The notes below the pieces were generated by a model. The model made no database searches. It worked only from the letters and a program-made list of their open reading frames with translations, and had not been told where the DNA came from. Both the position numbers and the translations under genes were made by a program. Shown here piece after piece: positions 63,864 to 64,000 of a DNA stretch of 64,000 nt. The stretch spans positions 51,388-115,387 of the forward strand of contig JAFYHN010000104.1 in assembly GCA_017539165.1 (NCBI GenBank), in the 5' to 3' direction. Source of the DNA: Eubacterium sp. (GTDB lineage Bacteria > Bacillota > Clostridia > Lachnospirales > Lachnospiraceae). The stretch's first letter is position 1, and every line of letters begins with the position of its first letter.

Positions 63864-63880
63864 CAGACTGTAGACAAAGC

Positions 63881-63919
63881 CGGTTGCGAAACGTAGTTTT
63901 CGCAACCGATTTTTCTTTT
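63881..63919 (+). terminator. second terminator after agrB
   Basis: CGGTTGCGAAA pairs with TTTCGCAACCG and is followed by ATTTTTCTTTTT. Confidence 0.88.
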
Positions 63920-63924
63920 TAGGC

Positions 63925-64000
63925 TTATGCTAAAGCAAAACCGAATGAAAAAGGATTAATTGGTCCTCCTATTATCCCCTTTCTTTGTAACATTTTTGCA
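63925..64000 (-). CDS. C-terminus of a small peptide with a GG motif, truncated by window edge
   Basis: Minus-strand frame open to the window edge. From an in-frame ATG at 63993 the last 22 residues are MLQRKGIIGG followed by PINPFSFGFALA. GIIGG followed by a short hydrophobic tail without Cys recalls double-glycine peptide precursors (signal or bacteriocin), but the full gene is not visible and the frame may extend upstream. The convergent terminators give it a proper end. Could be chance. Confidence 0.4.
   Translation of the reverse strand, partial: AKMLQRKGIIGGPINPFSFGFALA

Overview
The window looks like chromosomal DNA of a low-GC, anaerobic Gram-positive bacterium of the Lachnospiraceae, of the Butyrivibrio/Pseudobutyrivibrio/Roseburia kind. 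This is inferred from codon use, strong AGGAGG-type ribosome binding sites, the ChvE/MmsAB sugar transporter, the PucR-type regulator beside ftsEX, the DUF5717-like and DUF5107 proteins, and a class II lanthipeptide locus. No 16S or other rank-defining marker is present, so the genus is not proven. Both ends are cut: the first gene lacks its 5' end, and a peptide gene on the minus strand runs off the right end.

Layout. 1-5.3 kb: sugar uptake (a truncated sugar-binding protein, then chvE-mmsA-mmsB with an attenuator-like terminator after the lipoprotein gene) and a small membrane protein. 5.2-9.2 kb: palindromic intergenic DNA and a large CotH/InlB/Big_2/BspA surface protein flanked by two copies of a structured repeat. 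9.4-13.4 kb: hisS, aspS and a prepilin peptidase. 13.5-20.9 kb: an aminotransferase, divergent from an unusual three-gene cassette (giant beta-sandwich/solenoid protein, degenerate Hsp70/actin-like protein, TPR-like protein). 21-27.7 kb: valS, then the classical gdpP-rplI-dnaB block. 27.7-30.7 kb: a 26-residue hydrophobic peptide gene with a hairpin leader, a Card1-like CARF-nuclease gene co-oriented with an SDR gene, and a LytR_C protein. 31-39.4 kb: an MsmK-type ATPase, a PucR/CdaR-type regulator, the cell-wall module ftsE-ftsX-M23 hydrolase-ctp, and guaA.

39.39-41.97 kb is a 2.6-kb island at the 3' end of guaA, bounded by a perfect 17-bp direct repeat and carrying phased TGGTACT arm-like sites, an XRE repressor, face-to-face promoters, an ORF6N-PLD protein and a hypothetical gene. 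No integrase is present. 42-49.7 kb: accessory genes (nucleotidyltransferase-like, CD3324-type HTH, GNAT, PadR/DUF2812 pair) and an AraC regulator divergent from a DUF5107/TPR carbohydrate-related protein. 49.9-52.4 kb: an ABC-2 exporter, then LytTR and DUF3021 genes.

52.5-64 kb is a peptide-biology region: an OPT oligopeptide transporter overlapping a PqqD-like gene, two tandem precursor genes encoding identical 57-residue class II lanthipeptides, lanM under a near-copy of the precursor promoter, a BceAB-type immunity/detoxification transporter, two convergent paralogous LytTR response regulators, an AgrB-type peptidase, and the end of a peptide gene with a GG motif. Likely logic (inference): peptide sensing through the Agr/LytTR parts drives the shared promoter, LanM modifies the precursors, and the BceAB-type transporter protects the cell. 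A dedicated leader peptidase/exporter (LanT), a histidine kinase and a classical AgrD are not visible in the window.
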